Origin: Siphlonurus alternatus
Lineage: Eukaryota > Arthropoda > Insecta > Ephemeroptera > Siphlonuridae
NCBI GenBank assembly: GCA_949825025.1
Contig: OX463783.1
Location: 16,031,628 to 16,095,627, forward strand
Direction: 5' to 3'
Length of the DNA stretch: 64,000 nt
This document shows, one piece after another, positions 11,790 to 23,790 of this stretch (the stretch's first letter is position 1; each line of letters begins with the position of its first letter). A program made the translations under genes and the position numbers. A model generated the notes under the pieces. It saw only the letters and a list, made by a program, of their open reading frames with translations, was not told where the DNA came from and did not search any database.

Positions 11790-11922
11790 GGCAGCGATTC
11801 AGCAAGCGAAGCGATTTAAGAAGCGTTTTTTTATTAAATGATTTTCAAACCAGGTAACAGGTAAGAAAAACGCTTATTAAAAAAAAAAAAAAACTTCTTA
11901 ACGCTTGCTAAATCGCTCCCGT
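11790..11922. mobile_element. Short TIR element (MITE)
   Basis: Inverted ends GCAGCGATTCAGCAAGCG (left) and, on the other strand, GGAGCGATTTAGCAAGCG (right) enclose about 90 bp, including AAAACGCTTATTAAAA and an A run. Half of a second copy lies at 34308-34357. No clear target duplication is visible. Confidence 0.65.
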
Positions 11923-12449
11923 GTCATTTAAGTGGAACGTGCTAAAATTACAAGAAGACCACTAGTACAGAGTGTGATTTCAGTATGAAACTTCTTATTT
12001 TTTTTTATTTACTACATACTTCTCTAGTACAAAAAAAACAAACCAAGAAGAAAAATAAGGACACTAAAGAGTCGTGAGACTATACTTGTTAATCTTAGTA
12101 TCACATTTATATATATTTTATTTTATATATTTTTTAAAATTAAATTACAACAGAACAACTTAAGCTCAAACTTTATAAATGATGAACCTTGATTTTTTTT
12201 AGTCTTTTTGAATTGAATATATTGCAGCAGAAGCAGTGAAATAATGAAATAATAGGTATTCGTAAACCCTGCTATAATAGGTATACCTTTTTACACTACT
12301 TTCTTACACCAGCTCAGAGCGTGCATGGGGTAAGGACTGCAGTGCAAATGACGTCACGATTTTTGTTCGTAAACTTGCTCAAAGTACACCGAGTAAGGTT
12401 TACAAACGTCCTGCTAATGTAAATGGATGTATTGTAATAGTATTTCTAT
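11923..12449. other. AT-rich stretch; possible degraded inverted repeat
   Basis: ATTCGTAAACC near 12260 and GGTTTACAAACG near 12398 form a loose inverted pair around a segment with TGACGTCA (12349-12356). It may be an old MITE, but the match is too weak to call. Confidence 0.25.
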
Positions 12450-12730
12450 CAAAGTCTTCTACTCGCAATGGTTGTAACAAACCATTGTTTATAATGTGTC
12501 GCATGAAGCCTTTTTCATTGTTAAACATGGGACGACGTAGTGCCTAATTTTGCTACCAGAGCACAGAACATAATGGCATTGTTGGCGCTAGGTAACCGTT
12601 TCAATTTCATAATTAACGGTCACTTTCCATAAGTTAACATGTAAATCAACAACCGTCCCATGTTTTTCCTTTCACGCGACAGACATTACACAACAATACT
12701 TTGTTTACTAACAATAAGCAAAAGACTTTG
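12450..12730. mobile_element. hAT-type MITE, family C, copy 2 (inverted relative to copy 1)
   Basis: Termini CAAAGTCTTC and AAGACTTTG, with a perfect 8-bp direct repeat ATTTCTAT on both sides (12442-12449 and 12731-12738). Internally it is the reverse complement of the element at 1778-2060 along its whole length with few differences. Two copies with different duplications fix the element ends at base resolution. Non-coding. Confidence 0.92.
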
Positions 12731-12738
12731 ATTTCTAT

Positions 12739-13785
12739 AGTAGTCAAAGAGGAAACATGAAGTCAGTGTCAGTATATTGGACTATTATATATAATTATAG
12801 ATTCCAGGTTCCTCACACCCACAAGCTAAAATCATTAAATGAACTTCAAAACTGGACAAATACACTTCTATATACATTTCTTACTATAGTCTAAATCATA
12901 AATGCCACTTCCCTGGTTTTGAAGCTACATAATGGCATTATATTTTTATATTAGATGCCATACATACGTATCCCCTATTGAAGAGGAAATACCTCAATTT
13001 TCATATTTTAGGTCAGAACCACACATTTAATTGAGAAGAGTGTAAAATTTTAATAAAAAAACTTGTAAAATTTTCAAATAAATTTTAACTGAATAAAAAA
13101 TATGAAACTGCTATATTTATTTTATATTTTACCAATTTTATTAAAAACAAACAGAATTTTATATAAAATATTAATTATATTTAGGTTATACAAAGGAAAA
13201 TACTCTGTATGGAAAAATAACGATTGCTATATAAATATACAAATATAAACACGTTCATACATGTTACATGCATGAGTTGTGTACATTTTAAATATAATAC
13301 TGCCATGAACCCTTTTATATAAATTGTAAATTCTACATTATATAGTTAACTACAGTAACATGACACAAAAGTGTTTTTTTGCAACATTCTGAAAGTAATA
13401 TATGTACCCAACTTACTTTATAGTTTGTGTTTAAAAAGGTGTAGCAAGTAAAGTAACTTTAAAGAGCTTTTCTCACCTTTAGACATAAATAAAAGCCCTT
13501 TTTAAATAGTCATAAAAATATATATTAATCTACTATGGGAAAAAATAACTCTTGTTTTACTTGAAATTATAACATGCAATTTCTTATACTTTGAAATTTA
13601 TACTCCTGTAATCTATTAAAAAAATTAAATTCAAATAAAAAATTTTGAGACGTGACTTCTTTTAAAATTAAATATAATAATTAAATCTAATTTAATGGGA
13701 ATTTTGACCCTCCTTAAGTTTATCTTATCCTAATAAGGAGGTTCAACTGTCATAAGTCCAATTAACTGTCACATTTTCCTATGGT
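12739..13785. other. AT-rich stretch, nothing recognised
   Basis: No repeat family of this window and no exon-like frame are seen. Confidence 0.4.
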
Positions 13786-14044
13786 TATCTATGCATTTGT
13801 TTGTGACTGAGGGGAACGTGGAAACCTCAACCAGGGTGGACGTTACAACTTTTGTCAATGAACCGAAAGTACAATAGTCCAAATCCAGAGGAGCTACATG
13901 CTGGAAACGTGCAATGAGTTACCCCTGGGTAGGAAGCATGTGCATGATTTTATTGAAACTGTTCACCCATTCAACTACTAACAACGCTCGGCATTGCTTG
14001 ACTTCAATGATCTGACGAGACCCGGTCAAACGCACTGTGCCATA
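13786..14044 (-). mobile_element. 5S-rRNA-derived SINE, 3'-incomplete and diverged copy
   Basis: On the minus strand: CACAGTGCGTTTGACCGGGT (5' end), GTCAGATCATTGAAGTCAAG, the 5S box C equivalent (GAATGGGTGAAC), the body segment GGGTAACTCATTGC, then GAGGTTTCCACGTTCCCC. The homology stops at about 13786, so the subfamily tail is missing. Sequence divergence from the copy at 28662 is higher than in the other copies, so this is probably an older insertion. Confidence 0.82.
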
Positions 14045-14049
14045 TTGCA

Positions 14050-14264
14050 TACAGCCTCAAATTACAACTGAAATTTTTTTTTTTTTTACTGCTTTTTTTT
14101 TTGTTTGTTTTTTTTGTTTTTGTTTTTTTTTTTTTTTTTTGTCAAAATGGCAAAAATTTTATCCTGTATATAGAAGCAGAAATGATAAATTTCCGGGCGT
14201 AATCACTTCACTTCACACGTAAAAGTGTGAAGTGAAAGCATACAGCTAATTATATTAATTTTGT
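14050..14264. other. T-rich tract and short unassigned segment
   Basis: T runs at 14073-14140 with few interruptions, then a short inverted repeat CACTTCACAC/GTGTGAAGTG near 14210-14235. No gene. Confidence 0.5.
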
Positions 14265-14488
14265 ATGTTGCTCCAAACTGTTCTAAACTTAAGTCACGGA
14301 CATAATCTACATCACATCAAGAGACTGACACTGTCATGCAAAATTGACATTTTTGATAATCATATTGTTGAAATAATTATCCCCGTGCAATGTTATTGTA
14401 AACATATTTGTACAATTTCTGTATTTCTAATTCATGGTAAGGTGGAGAAAAGACATTAATGTCTTAACCTCGCCATTAATAAAGACGA
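14265..14488 (+). mobile_element. 3' untranslated end of a non-LTR retrotransposon (LINE)
   Basis: The segment ends AATAAAGACGATTCTATTCT, directly joined to the pentanucleotide tract. Just before the end is a perfect palindrome AAGACATTAATGTCTT between GGTGGAGAA and AACCTCGCC, giving a stem-loop typical of LINE 3' ends that recruit the reverse transcriptase. The junction to (TTCTA)n is the same as at the 3' end of the LINE on the minus strand at 55387-57398 (AATAAAAACC, then TATTC repeats). No coding part of the element remains here. The left boundary is uncertain. Confidence 0.65.
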
Positions 14489-14998
14489 TTCTATTCTATT
14501 CTATTCTATTCTATTCTATTCTATTCTATTCTATTCTATTCTATTCTATTCTATTCTATTCTATTCTATTCTATTCTATTCTATTCTATTCTATTCTATT
14601 CTATTCTATTCTATTCTATTCTATTCTATTCTATTCTATTCTATTCTATTCTATTCTATTCTATTCTATTCTATTCTATTCTATTCTATTCTATTCTATT
14701 CTATTCTATTCTATTCTATTCTATTCTATTCTATTCTATTCTATTCTATTCTATTCTATTCTATTCTATTCTTTTCTATTCTTTTCTATTCTTTTCTATT
14801 CTTTTCTATTCTTTTCTATTCTTTTCTATTCTATTCTATTCTATTCTATTCTATTCTATTCTATTCTATTCTATTCTATTCTATTCTATTCTATTCTATT
14901 CTATTCTATTCTATTCTATTCTATTCTATTCTATTCTATTCTATTCTATTCTATTCTATTCTATTCTATTCTATTCTATTCTATTCTATTCTATTCTA
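14489..14998. repeat. (TTCTA)n pentanucleotide array, about 510 bp
   Basis: About 100 units of TTCTA. In the middle (about 14770-14826) units alternate between TTCTA and TTCTT, giving a 10-bp higher-order period for about six repeats. The long open frame across it (repeats of the pentapeptide FYSIL) is an artefact. It follows directly on a LINE 3' end. Confidence 0.98.
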
Positions 14999-15019
14999 AT
15001 CTAATAAGGCTTGAAAGAC

Positions 15020-15376
15020 TGTATATACGTACTTCAGTGAAAAAAAAAATCATATTAATTTCATATGAACAGTGAAAAAAAAAAATCATATTAATTTCAT
15101 ATGAACTAAATGATATTTTGTTTGTTTAAAGATTAAGCTCTTTAAATTTCACTTTGCTATACACCTCACAATTAAACAAGAATCTTGCACATCCATTATA
15201 CTCTCCAGGAATTGAATTACTTAAAAGGAAAGAAAAAGTTCGTAACAAAAAGTCTCTTAGAAGTCAATTAAAAGAAAGCAACCCTCAAACAGAGGTATAA
15301 TAAAAGAGGGAAACACAATGTCTTGGAAATTTTCAAGTCTTTAAATAGTGGAGTTCTGATCCTTTCTGTTACTGAA

Positions 15377-15381
<5 letters not shown>
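15020..15381. other. Unassigned stretch with a short direct repeat
   Basis: A tandem duplication of about 40 bp lies at 15036-15105: GTGAAAAAAAAAATCATATT and TAATTTCATATGAAC occur twice in a row. No gene. Confidence 0.6.

Positions 15382-15458
<77 letters not shown>
15382..15458. repeat. (TA)n microsatellite
   Basis: About 77 bp of perfect TA repeats. Frames of alternating Tyr-Ile across it are not genes. Confidence 0.97.
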
Positions 15459-15460
<2 letters not shown>

Positions 15461-16783
15461 GTCCTCAAATTTGTGTATTTTTTTTTCTCCCGCCAGTCCA
15501 ATTAATGCATTTTCTTTTTTATCAATAAACATGCTAAATATAGTTAGCATTTTGGCTATGAAGGTATAGATTGTAAAAAATTGCCATACTTAGCTAAAGA
15601 AACTATGACAACCTTAGTTACAATGGTCGGCAGCAAAAAGTACACCCTTAATCTCACTGTTACCAATCAGGATTCAAAGGCGTGATATATTTTTATTAAA
15701 GTTTTTAAAAAATAATAATAACGTGAAATCAAAATGTCATAATATTAATATTATTGTATTTTTGCGTGCTACAGTTTAATAATTAACAGAACTTAAAAAA
15801 TTATATTATATATATTGAACGTGTAATTCCATAATGAACTAAATGATTAATTAATCATGTTTTTTTATGCAAGCCATACATGCATGCACATGCAGTCTCT
15901 TTATGGGATTTAAATTCAAAATTTCACCTATAAATTCCCATAACCTATATTTTCATTATTTTCACATTACAGATTTATATATTTATGATTTCAAATCATA
16001 TAATTCATTTATTCTGAAGATTAAAGATAGAACTTTGACAAGTGGATATTGTTCCAAGAAATACAGATATATTATTTTAAAATCAATTCACACCACAGTA
16101 AAAAAATATAAGTAAATGGAAATTTAAAAGTATTTAAGATTCCACGAAATGTTTGTATTTAAAGATTCTATAAGATTTTCAATGGTGAAGTGTAATAGTG
16201 AGAATATTAATTTAGTTTCCTGTAAAATTTAATATTGGAATAACTATTGCACTTCGTATTAGAAAGGTAACGTTCGATGTATTTCTAATTATGGAGATAA
16301 ACAGGAACTCATCACAACTACGTTATCGTCATAATTTCCACTACTAATTTCTTGCAATTTTGTAACTTTTACACTGAAAAAAAAAAAAAAAAAAAAAACG
16401 GAAACGGAAACGTGATGTAGAAGCTGTATATTATATTTTCAGACAGGATAGCTTTATAAACTTGAATCTTCAATACATTTCACTTATACTTTATCTTTTC
16501 ATATGATCAGAGTTTTAATTATTTGAATGTTATAGAAACAATGTATTATTGCAATAATTATTATTATTCAATTTTATTTCCAGCTATAATTTTGTTTTCC
16601 GTGTATATTAAAGTACCTAAATTCTTGTTTAGAAAAAAATGACAAGCAATATTTCTTCATAAAAAATAATGTAGAATAAGTAAAAAAAAACAACCCCCTG
16701 CTAAATGTTGTTCCTCTGCTATAATATTATAAGTTAAGAGTAATTTTTATGTGTTTTTCCATCCACGAGTCCAATCAAGACAG
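15459..16783. other. AT-rich stretch, nothing recognised
   Basis: Includes a short poly(A) run at 16376-16397. An open frame of 82 codons at 15867-16115 has no recognisable motif and a composition like its surroundings. Confidence 0.35.
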
Positions 16784-17041
16784 TCTTAAGGTGGATTTCC
16801 ATGGAGCATGGAGCGATGTCTAGAGGGGCTTGGCGACCACGTGAGAAAGGCGTACTTGTACTAAAACGACCATATGGCAGCCATGATGGCGTAAAAAAAA
16901 ATCACGGTGGGATATAATTGCTGCGGAGAAACAACTTTTTCATGCCAACATGGCCACCATACGGTTTTACTGCAAATGTACCCTTCTCAACCAGCCAAGC
17001 CCCGCTTGACATAGTTCCATATGAAACCTTTACCTCTTATC
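16784..17041. mobile_element. Imperfect foldback element (MITE)
   Basis: Left arm segments (GGCTTGGC, AAGGCGTACTTGTACTAAAA, CATATGGCAGCCATGATGG) are repeated as reverse complement in the right arm (CCATCATGGC-like CCAACATGGCCACCATACGG, TTTTACTGCAAATGTACCC, GCCAAGCCCCGC). Arms are about 110 bp and about 80% matched. It is GC-richer than its surroundings. No target duplication could be fixed. A short plus-strand frame within it is not supported as a gene. Confidence 0.7.
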
Positions 17042-18620
17042 AGCAAGTGCTATCTCTATCTGGTTTTCGTCGTGAATATTTGGGAGTACCTCGACTCATG
17101 TTACACCAATGAAAAAGGCCGTTACATATTATCTACCAATGACTGAAAAAGTTACAAATAATACCTCAATAAATGTGACAAGCAGTGTAGCAGTCGTGGC
17201 CTATTTCAAATAGCATGAAATTTATCATATTTACTAAGGGAACAAATAAAAACCTGAGTCAGGATGGTCGATTTCAGACAGACTTATTTAAAGCCTTCCG
17301 ATAGAGTGGAGCACTTAAATTTATTAAAGTAGTGTATTTTTTTTTAAAAAATTTAAAAAAATAAATTTTTAATTATTATAAGTGTTATCTGTTATCTGAA
17401 TATATTATTTCATAACATTTTTTATTATTTTTTTATTGTTTTATTTATTTTTTTATGTACAGCTATCATAAATATCAATCATGCCTACGAATATATTAAT
17501 ACCATTGCAGAATTTATTCATGATATTTTAAAGAATAAAACTTCAAAGAAAACGTTAAAATTAAATGTAATTTATTCCAAATTCAAATCAAAATACATCT
17601 GAAAAAAACATTTTAAAGTAAAATTCATAGTAGAAAAGAGCGTTGCATAAAAAGCAATTAATTTTTCATTTAGTTTAATGTTTGATTTTTTTCTTGATTT
17701 TAAATTATGTTAATCGACTGTCATGTAAGAGTACGTAATGGTATACAGTATGAAACTTTAATGTTAATTTTTTAATACCATTTTTATTTAAAATATCACT
17801 CAACTAACAAAAAAAAATTCACTTTCTTTCAAAATCAATTTTTTTTTCATCATCTATTTTAGATACTCCTTAACATTGACATTTTATGATTGATGTTATA
17901 CGAATTGATTTTATTCTAAGGAAATAAAAAAATCTTCTTATATTATATATATTTTTTTTAAGCGTACCTCTTCATATTTAATCACTTTGGTTCTGGGTTA
18001 CTTGAGAGCTTAGGTTTTCTTGGCTTGAAGCCAGCGTAATTTGAAGCACAACCCCCCTACACCCTCATCCGTATAAACCACTCTAAAATCTCAGCCAGCA
18101 AGCAATGTAAAATCAAGCGAGAGAGAGAGAGAGAGAGAGATGATATAACCCTTTTCATACACTATATAAAAGTTTTTTTATTTATACATTCACATATTCC
18201 TCTTCATTATACTCGTCACAACGAAATTTATTTAAAAAATAATAATGTACACTTCAGGATACCATAGAATGCTCGTAATTTTGAGAGAGGTTAAAAAAAA
18301 TCTTCCTGTCTTTCTAACTATCCCAATAAAGATTCAGTTAACTATGTCTCTATAGACTGCATGAAAACGCTAAAAAAAACAAAAACAGGCGTCTTTTCCC
18401 GAGGTGCACATAAACTATACGCCCATGCATACTCAAAGACGTATACAATCAGCATGTATACACATGTCTTGAACCATGGCTACGTCCTAGTATTCGTTTT
18501 AAAGTTCAACTGGAATAAAAAATATCATAACTTATAAAAATTTGTAAGCCTGTAGGCACATCCTTACTATATTATAGACTGTGAAAATTTGAGGGTAGTA
18601 AATAAGGTTTGTTTAAGCCT
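17042..18620. other. AT-rich stretch, nothing recognised
   Basis: A short (GA)n tract sits at 18119-18141, with a GC-richer patch at 18000-18110. No supported exon. Confidence 0.35.
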
Positions 18621-18732
18621 GTATCACATACGATACAATTTTGCATCAAAGAAAATTTCAACTAAATTTGTTTGCATGGGGATGAAAATTTCTTGTAAGG
18701 AAAAATTTATGTAAAATTGTATCGTGTAATAC
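18621..18732. mobile_element. Small hairpin MITE, family D, copy 1
   Basis: Ends GTATCACATACGATACAATT and, inverted, GTATTACACGATACAATTTT; the interior carries AAATTT runs in inverted order around CATGGGGATG. A diverged relative lies at about 23561-23690. Confidence 0.6.
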
Positions 18733-19843
18733 TTTTAATTATTTTTATAAATTCTAATACTATTTATTCAACTATATTTAAAGGTAAACATTTCTTTAAA
18801 CGATTTTTAATTTAGGTTTCTCTAAAATTATGTTATGTTATTTTTTTTTTTTTAAGTTGTGAATATTTTTTTATTTTCTTTCTGGATTCAATTAAATTCT
18901 CCTGTCAACCAACGTAATAATCCAAAAAATTAATGACGTTTCATGAGACAATATAATTTAATAAAGGTCTTTATTTTACACTGTTTTAGAACAACCATAA
19001 ACGAAGGTAATAATTGCACTGTCCCGAAGTGCCCATACAATTTAAACATACAATACACCAATCCATCTGTTACCATCCTTTTGTGTATACGTGATTTCAA
19101 TTACCTATAAAATTTTATATTATATAATTTCCATTTAATAAATAAATAAATACTTCCTTTAAATAAATATAAATGAAATAAAACAAAAACAATGTTCAAT
19201 CCAAACAAAAGTTACAGGTATTATTTTAATACAACTAGTGGAGAGATTATCTTGTTATTCTGTGTACAAAATCAATACAGTTAGTGTTAAATACATATAT
19301 AAAACTCGGGCCATAAATTACAAAGCGACATCCATGATAATCATGTTGATCTATGGCATTAAAATACGGGAAATTAAATGTCATAGATCATGACTATACT
19401 TATTTTTTATTGACACTAAAAAAATATCAAGTATGAAATATGATTATAATTTTTTTATCATTATAATTTGATTGCATGTAAAAACATATCTTACAAAAAC
19501 ACATATTACAAATTGAACCTTCAACTCTTTAGTTTTTGAATCGTGCATCATTTTTAAATTCTGTGAACTTGCTGGCATGCTTAAATTTATAGGAATTTCT
19601 GGAGTTTAGAAGTTACCGACCATAAATCTGAGGTTTCCGTGTTCCCTCAGTATTTTTTGTATTACTGTGTTTTTTTAAAAGTTTTTTATATTAATTAAAT
19701 TACTATCTCCTAGCATGCAAAGTATTTACTTTAGCAAAGGATCGCCTAAACTATAAACTTACAACCAATAAAAACTCAGGATTTCTGTGATAAAAACATT
19801 TGTCCCTTTTTATTATTATATTACGGGTTAATCCAGCATTAAT
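18733..19843. other. AT-rich stretch, nothing recognised
   Basis: No repeat or exon was identified. Confidence 0.35.
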
Positions 19844-19990
19844 GGGAGTGCGATTCACGAAGCAGTTAGCCAGGTTTCTATAACCACGTTTAACTAGGGT
19901 GGTTTAACACGTAAAACAGGTATAGTTAAACGTGGTTAAACTAAACGTGGTTAGAAACTTGCATGGCTAAATGAATCGTGAATCGCTTCC
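19844..19990. mobile_element. PIF/Harbinger-like hairpin MITE, family P, copy 2
   Basis: Palindromic arms GATTCACGAAGCAGTTAGCC and its complement around TTTAACACGTAAAACAGGTA. A 3-bp direct repeat AAT flanks it (19841-19843 and 19991-19993). The right arm is slightly diverged. Confidence 0.82.
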
Positions 19991-20064
19991 AATATAATCT
20001 AAATGTTTAAAATAATCACCTTTGCAAAAAGAGATACCTAAATTTATTAATAATCTGCAATATT

Positions 20065-20217
20065 GGGTGTGATTCACGAAGCAGTTAGCCAGATTTCTAA
20101 CCACGTTTAGCTTAACCACGTTTAACTAGGTAATTTAACAGGTAAAACAGGTAGAGTTAAACGTGGTTAAGCTAAACGTGGTTAGAAACCTGGCTAACTG
20201 CTTCGTGAATCACACCC
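20065..20217. mobile_element. PIF/Harbinger-like hairpin MITE, family P, copy 3
   Basis: Near-perfect 153-bp palindrome, ends GGGTGTGATTCACGAAG and inverse, with 3-bp flanking repeat ATT (20062-20064 and 20218-20220). It is only about 75 bp from copy 2 and in the same palindromic family. The arms pair almost throughout, so it is probably a recent insertion. Confidence 0.87.
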
Positions 20218-20220
20218 ATT

Positions 20221-21781
20221 AAATTTATCTTATTAATTAACAATACACGAGCATCCCAAAAAATTGATCGATTCATGCAAATGTCAGATAACTAAAGAAA
20301 TGAATAAAGTTCAATACAAAAGATTAGTGCCCTGCGTAAAAACAAAAATTTCAATACAAATGAACGTTTTACATAGCCGTGGTTGTCCTTATTATCGATA
20401 AAATCTTTTAAACAACAAAGTTTGCAAGATTAAATAGGAGATGCTCATTATTAATAATTACACAAAGAATCTTTACTTTTTTTAAATGTATTCGCGTCAT
20501 TAATTAATAATGTCATCAATTTGTTATCATCAAAATTTATACATAACGATCAATCTCAGTTAATGCTGGAGTCAGAGAATATTATTTTTCTACGACAGAA
20601 TCAAATGAAATAAATTAAAAAAAAAAAAAACGAGAATGTTCCAAAAACTTAATCGCTTTTGGTTTGAGCAAATTCAATCTGACAGTTTTCCCATAGTAGC
20701 TCCATTTCCGGTTTCCGTCCATAAAGCCAATGTTAAACTTCTATACCTCAATTTTCACAAAACTGATATGACAGATTCGCTTCAAATTTTGTATGCCACC
20801 TATTGATGGCGAGTTCTATGTCCCCTGCAAGTCTTGTTGCATTTAGATGCAACGATTGCAAGATCTCAATCTACTGAGATTCATGATCCTTAAAGATTAA
20901 ATTTTTTGTTATATTATTGACGTTAAATACATTCTAATTGCAATCTTTCTGTAAATATCTCTGAATTTACATTATAATAAAAGTTTTCGTTACAAATGAA
21001 AATTACTGCATCAACAAAGGAAAATATTAAAAGAGGAAGTATTTTCAAAGAACCAAAAATTGAAATTTTTAGTTCCAAATTTTGTATCAAAATGTTGTAT
21101 TAAAAATAAATTGACACCTTGTGCGACGTCACCCCCCCCCCCTCCTTCCTTAATGCATTACTTTTGTTTGTATTATAGAATCAAATGGATGAAGATTTAG
21201 AGTGACATTTTTGATAATCGAATTTTTTTACATTGATTGATTACGTTTTAAAATATAAATACTTCAAAGTTTGAAAAGAGTTTATTTATAAAGTTTTATT
21301 ATACTGTATGTTGAATAACAAAATTTGCTTTGAAATATATTTTCATTAAAAAAAAAATCCGATTTAAATTAAAATATACTATATAATTCATTATAGGTTG
21401 AAATATTTACTTTATTATTTTTATTTACTGAACTAAATAATATTTCCATTGAAAGTAAAATATTTTTTTTTCTCTCAGGCAATAATTTTATTCCACAGAC
21501 AGACATATTAATAATTACAAGTATTCAGCATATTTTATACCTGCTCACGATTATAAAATCAATATTAAACAATTTGATTTTTTAGATAATGCTGATTAAT
21601 AAATAATTGCCAAATTAGATTTGTACTCTATTTTGAGTCTACAAAATATTCATTTATATGCTTGGGAAAGCAGGAAACGTTGCCTCAACTCTGTTTGTGA
21701 ATGTTGTCTCAAAGTATTTTGGAGCGTAGTGAAATTAAACTTTTTATGTGGCTTGGCTTTATATGAACTCCCCCCAAAATG
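20221..21781. other. AT-rich stretch, nothing recognised
   Basis: A short C run at 21131-21142. Short frames near 21621-21812 have no recognisable domain and run into the foldback element that follows. Confidence 0.35.
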
Positions 21782-22093
21782 GAGTACCGACCTCAAATTT
21801 TTTATTGCATAAATGGATAGAGGGTGCAAAAATATGCTACTCTGAATTTTTTCAGATTTTTCTGAGCCCGGGAAGTATTTTTAAATAATTATTGAAAGTC
21901 CGTTTTATGACGTCACGGGCGTTAATGTCCTATCCTTTTCTTAAGGAGAGGCGCCTCGTGACGTCATCAAAATGGACTTTCAATAATTTTTTAAAAATAC
22001 TTTCTGGCCTCAGAAAAATCTGAAAAAGTTCATAGTAACATATTTTTGCTCCCTCTATCCATTAATGCAATAAAAAAATTTGAGGTCGGTACT
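21782..22093. mobile_element. Foldback/TIR element, family A, copy 4
   Basis: Ends GAGTACCGACCTCAAA and GAGGTCGGTACT, so both ends carry the same T-to-C change relative to copies 1 and 2 (compensating in the hairpin). The inner core and two TGACGTCA octamers (21908-21915 and 21959-21966) are retained. Non-coding. Confidence 0.85.
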
Positions 22094-23489
22094 GCAAAAC
22101 GTAAAACTGAATCTCTTTATCCAACAAATCAGGTGGAGTAACTTTCATGCTATCCTGAATTGTAAATTTTAAAACAACTTATATTCTATGTATAGCAGTG
22201 GTACCTTGTCTCATTAAAGAATGGGAGTTTAATTACAATATAATTTATTGATCAAATATACATAGCTTTGTCGAAAATGATATTATATGATAGAGAATAT
22301 ATTTAAAAATTATATTTTTCTTTGCATCCACTCAGTTTTGATATCGTGAAAATTATAGAATAACAAAAATATAGAAAATACGATAAAGGTTACTACCAGC
22401 ATTAGAAATAATAAAATAGCTTTATTAACTATAGAAATTAAAATGGATTATTTTTGCATCTTACGATTTCAACTTATTTTTAATTAATTGCTATGATAAA
22501 ATAAAAAAAAAATATATGCAAATGACACTTTGTAATAAGAGGCCACTTTCACTGCATATAAATACATCAAATAATTGTCTAGTATTGTATCCATGGATGT
22601 CCATTATACTGTAGGTATGAAGCAAATGTTTTGAAGAAATTCCTACCCTATATAGTTTCATGTACAAAATGGTTATATAGGATGACTAGAATTCCATAGC
22701 AACGCTTTATCAAATCTGTGTACGTGCTTTATGTGAACTGCTGCCTCTCATAGCATGTGATGCTCTGAATTTCTGAATAGACCGTTAAAAATATCTCACT
22801 TCAACATCTACACTTAAATTAATTTGTTTGTAACGTCTTTAGTCATTGGTAAATTTTTTGTAACGAAGAATCTTATTGGATGGACGCGAGCCGAAGTACA
22901 CCCGATCAAACACGATATAAGCTGAATATGAATACCAATTGTAGCTCTCATACATGGTAAACTTACTACATAAATTTATATGCTATACATTTTTAGGTAC
23001 ATTCCATTATATATTTTATCAATTTAAAAAAAAAAGTTACCTTTATAATCCCAGTACATAAGGTCGAGCTGATTTTTTTTTATTATTATTATTTTTTGCT
23101 TACGAATGTGAATCCTTACTTTTATATATAAAAAGAAAAATTTCTTTACAATCTTCGCTTAACCTTTTTGTGAGAATTTTGCTCTAGATGTAGCCTGGAA
23201 TTTGTTGATAAATCATTGTATGGGTCGACCCTTACTTCTTACCTAAATATTATTTATAGCTACACTCTCGTGTCATCTTTTAGTAAAAAAAAAAACACAC
23301 TTTCGTGTGAAAAAAATCTAACTTCATAAGATGTATTTTTTATGACGTACACAAACCTCTATCGCTACCAGCTTTTGAAATGTTTTTTTCACAACTTATC
23401 AAAATAGTGTGCATGAGAAATTTAATGCGATTACTATAAAATCTGATGTTATTATATATAATGGTCAAATTGATATTATAATAATACAT
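22094..23489. other. AT-rich stretch, nothing firmly recognised
   Basis: Contains an X-box-like motif at 22690-22703, listed separately. Short oligo-A and oligo-T runs otherwise. Confidence 0.35.
22690..22703. promoter_or_regulatory. X-box-like motif (weak)
   Basis: AATTCCATAGCAAC matches 12 of 14 positions of the RFX X-box form GTTNCCATAGCAAC. It is the weakest of four such matches in the window. Confidence 0.15.
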
Positions 23490-23560
23490 CTCCGTCAGTA
23501 GCCGAAATTTTAGGGCACCTATATTCTTATTTCAGCGTTGTAATTTCACACTTTCTAAAG

Positions 23561-23690
23561 GTTATATTATACGATACGATTTTCCTTACAATTTTTTCTT
23601 CCAAGAAAATTTTATCTCCATACAAACAAGGAGTTAAAGTTTTCTTGTAAGAAAATTTTGTAACTCATAACACCAGCTTTACGTAAAACC
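23561..23690. mobile_element. Small hairpin MITE, family D, diverged copy 2
   Basis: TTATACGATACGATTTTCCT on the left and the inverse-type AGAAAATTTTGTAACTCATA on the right, with AAGAAAATTTTATCTCCAT within. Related to 18621-18732 by the ACGATAC termini and the inverted AAAATTTT blocks. It lies inside a family E element. Confidence 0.4.
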
Positions 23691-23710
23691 AGCTTTACAT
23701 TTAAATCAAT

Positions 23711-23790
23711 TTATTTTTTATTTTTATTTTATTATATTTCCCACATGTTACATACATAACGGTTGGCAGGTAATACAATAACAGTCCTTT
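23711..23790 (-). repeat. Retroelement 3' end, family F, copy 2
   Basis: On the minus strand GTGGGAAATATAATAAAAT runs into a T/A simple tail (TTATTTTTTATTTTTATTTT on the plus strand). Same terminus as at 3806, 31321 and 34092. Confidence 0.4.

Noticed and set aside
14434..15075. 213-codon open frame of FYSIL repeats
   Set aside because: It is a read-through of the TTCTA pentanucleotide array; any such repeat without a stop gives an open frame.
15268..15550. Tyr-Ile repeat frames
   Set aside because: They come from a (TA)n microsatellite.
19844..20217. CRISPR-like repeat array
   Set aside because: Repeats are palindromic TIR elements with 3-bp target duplications, spaced irregularly, in a eukaryotic context.
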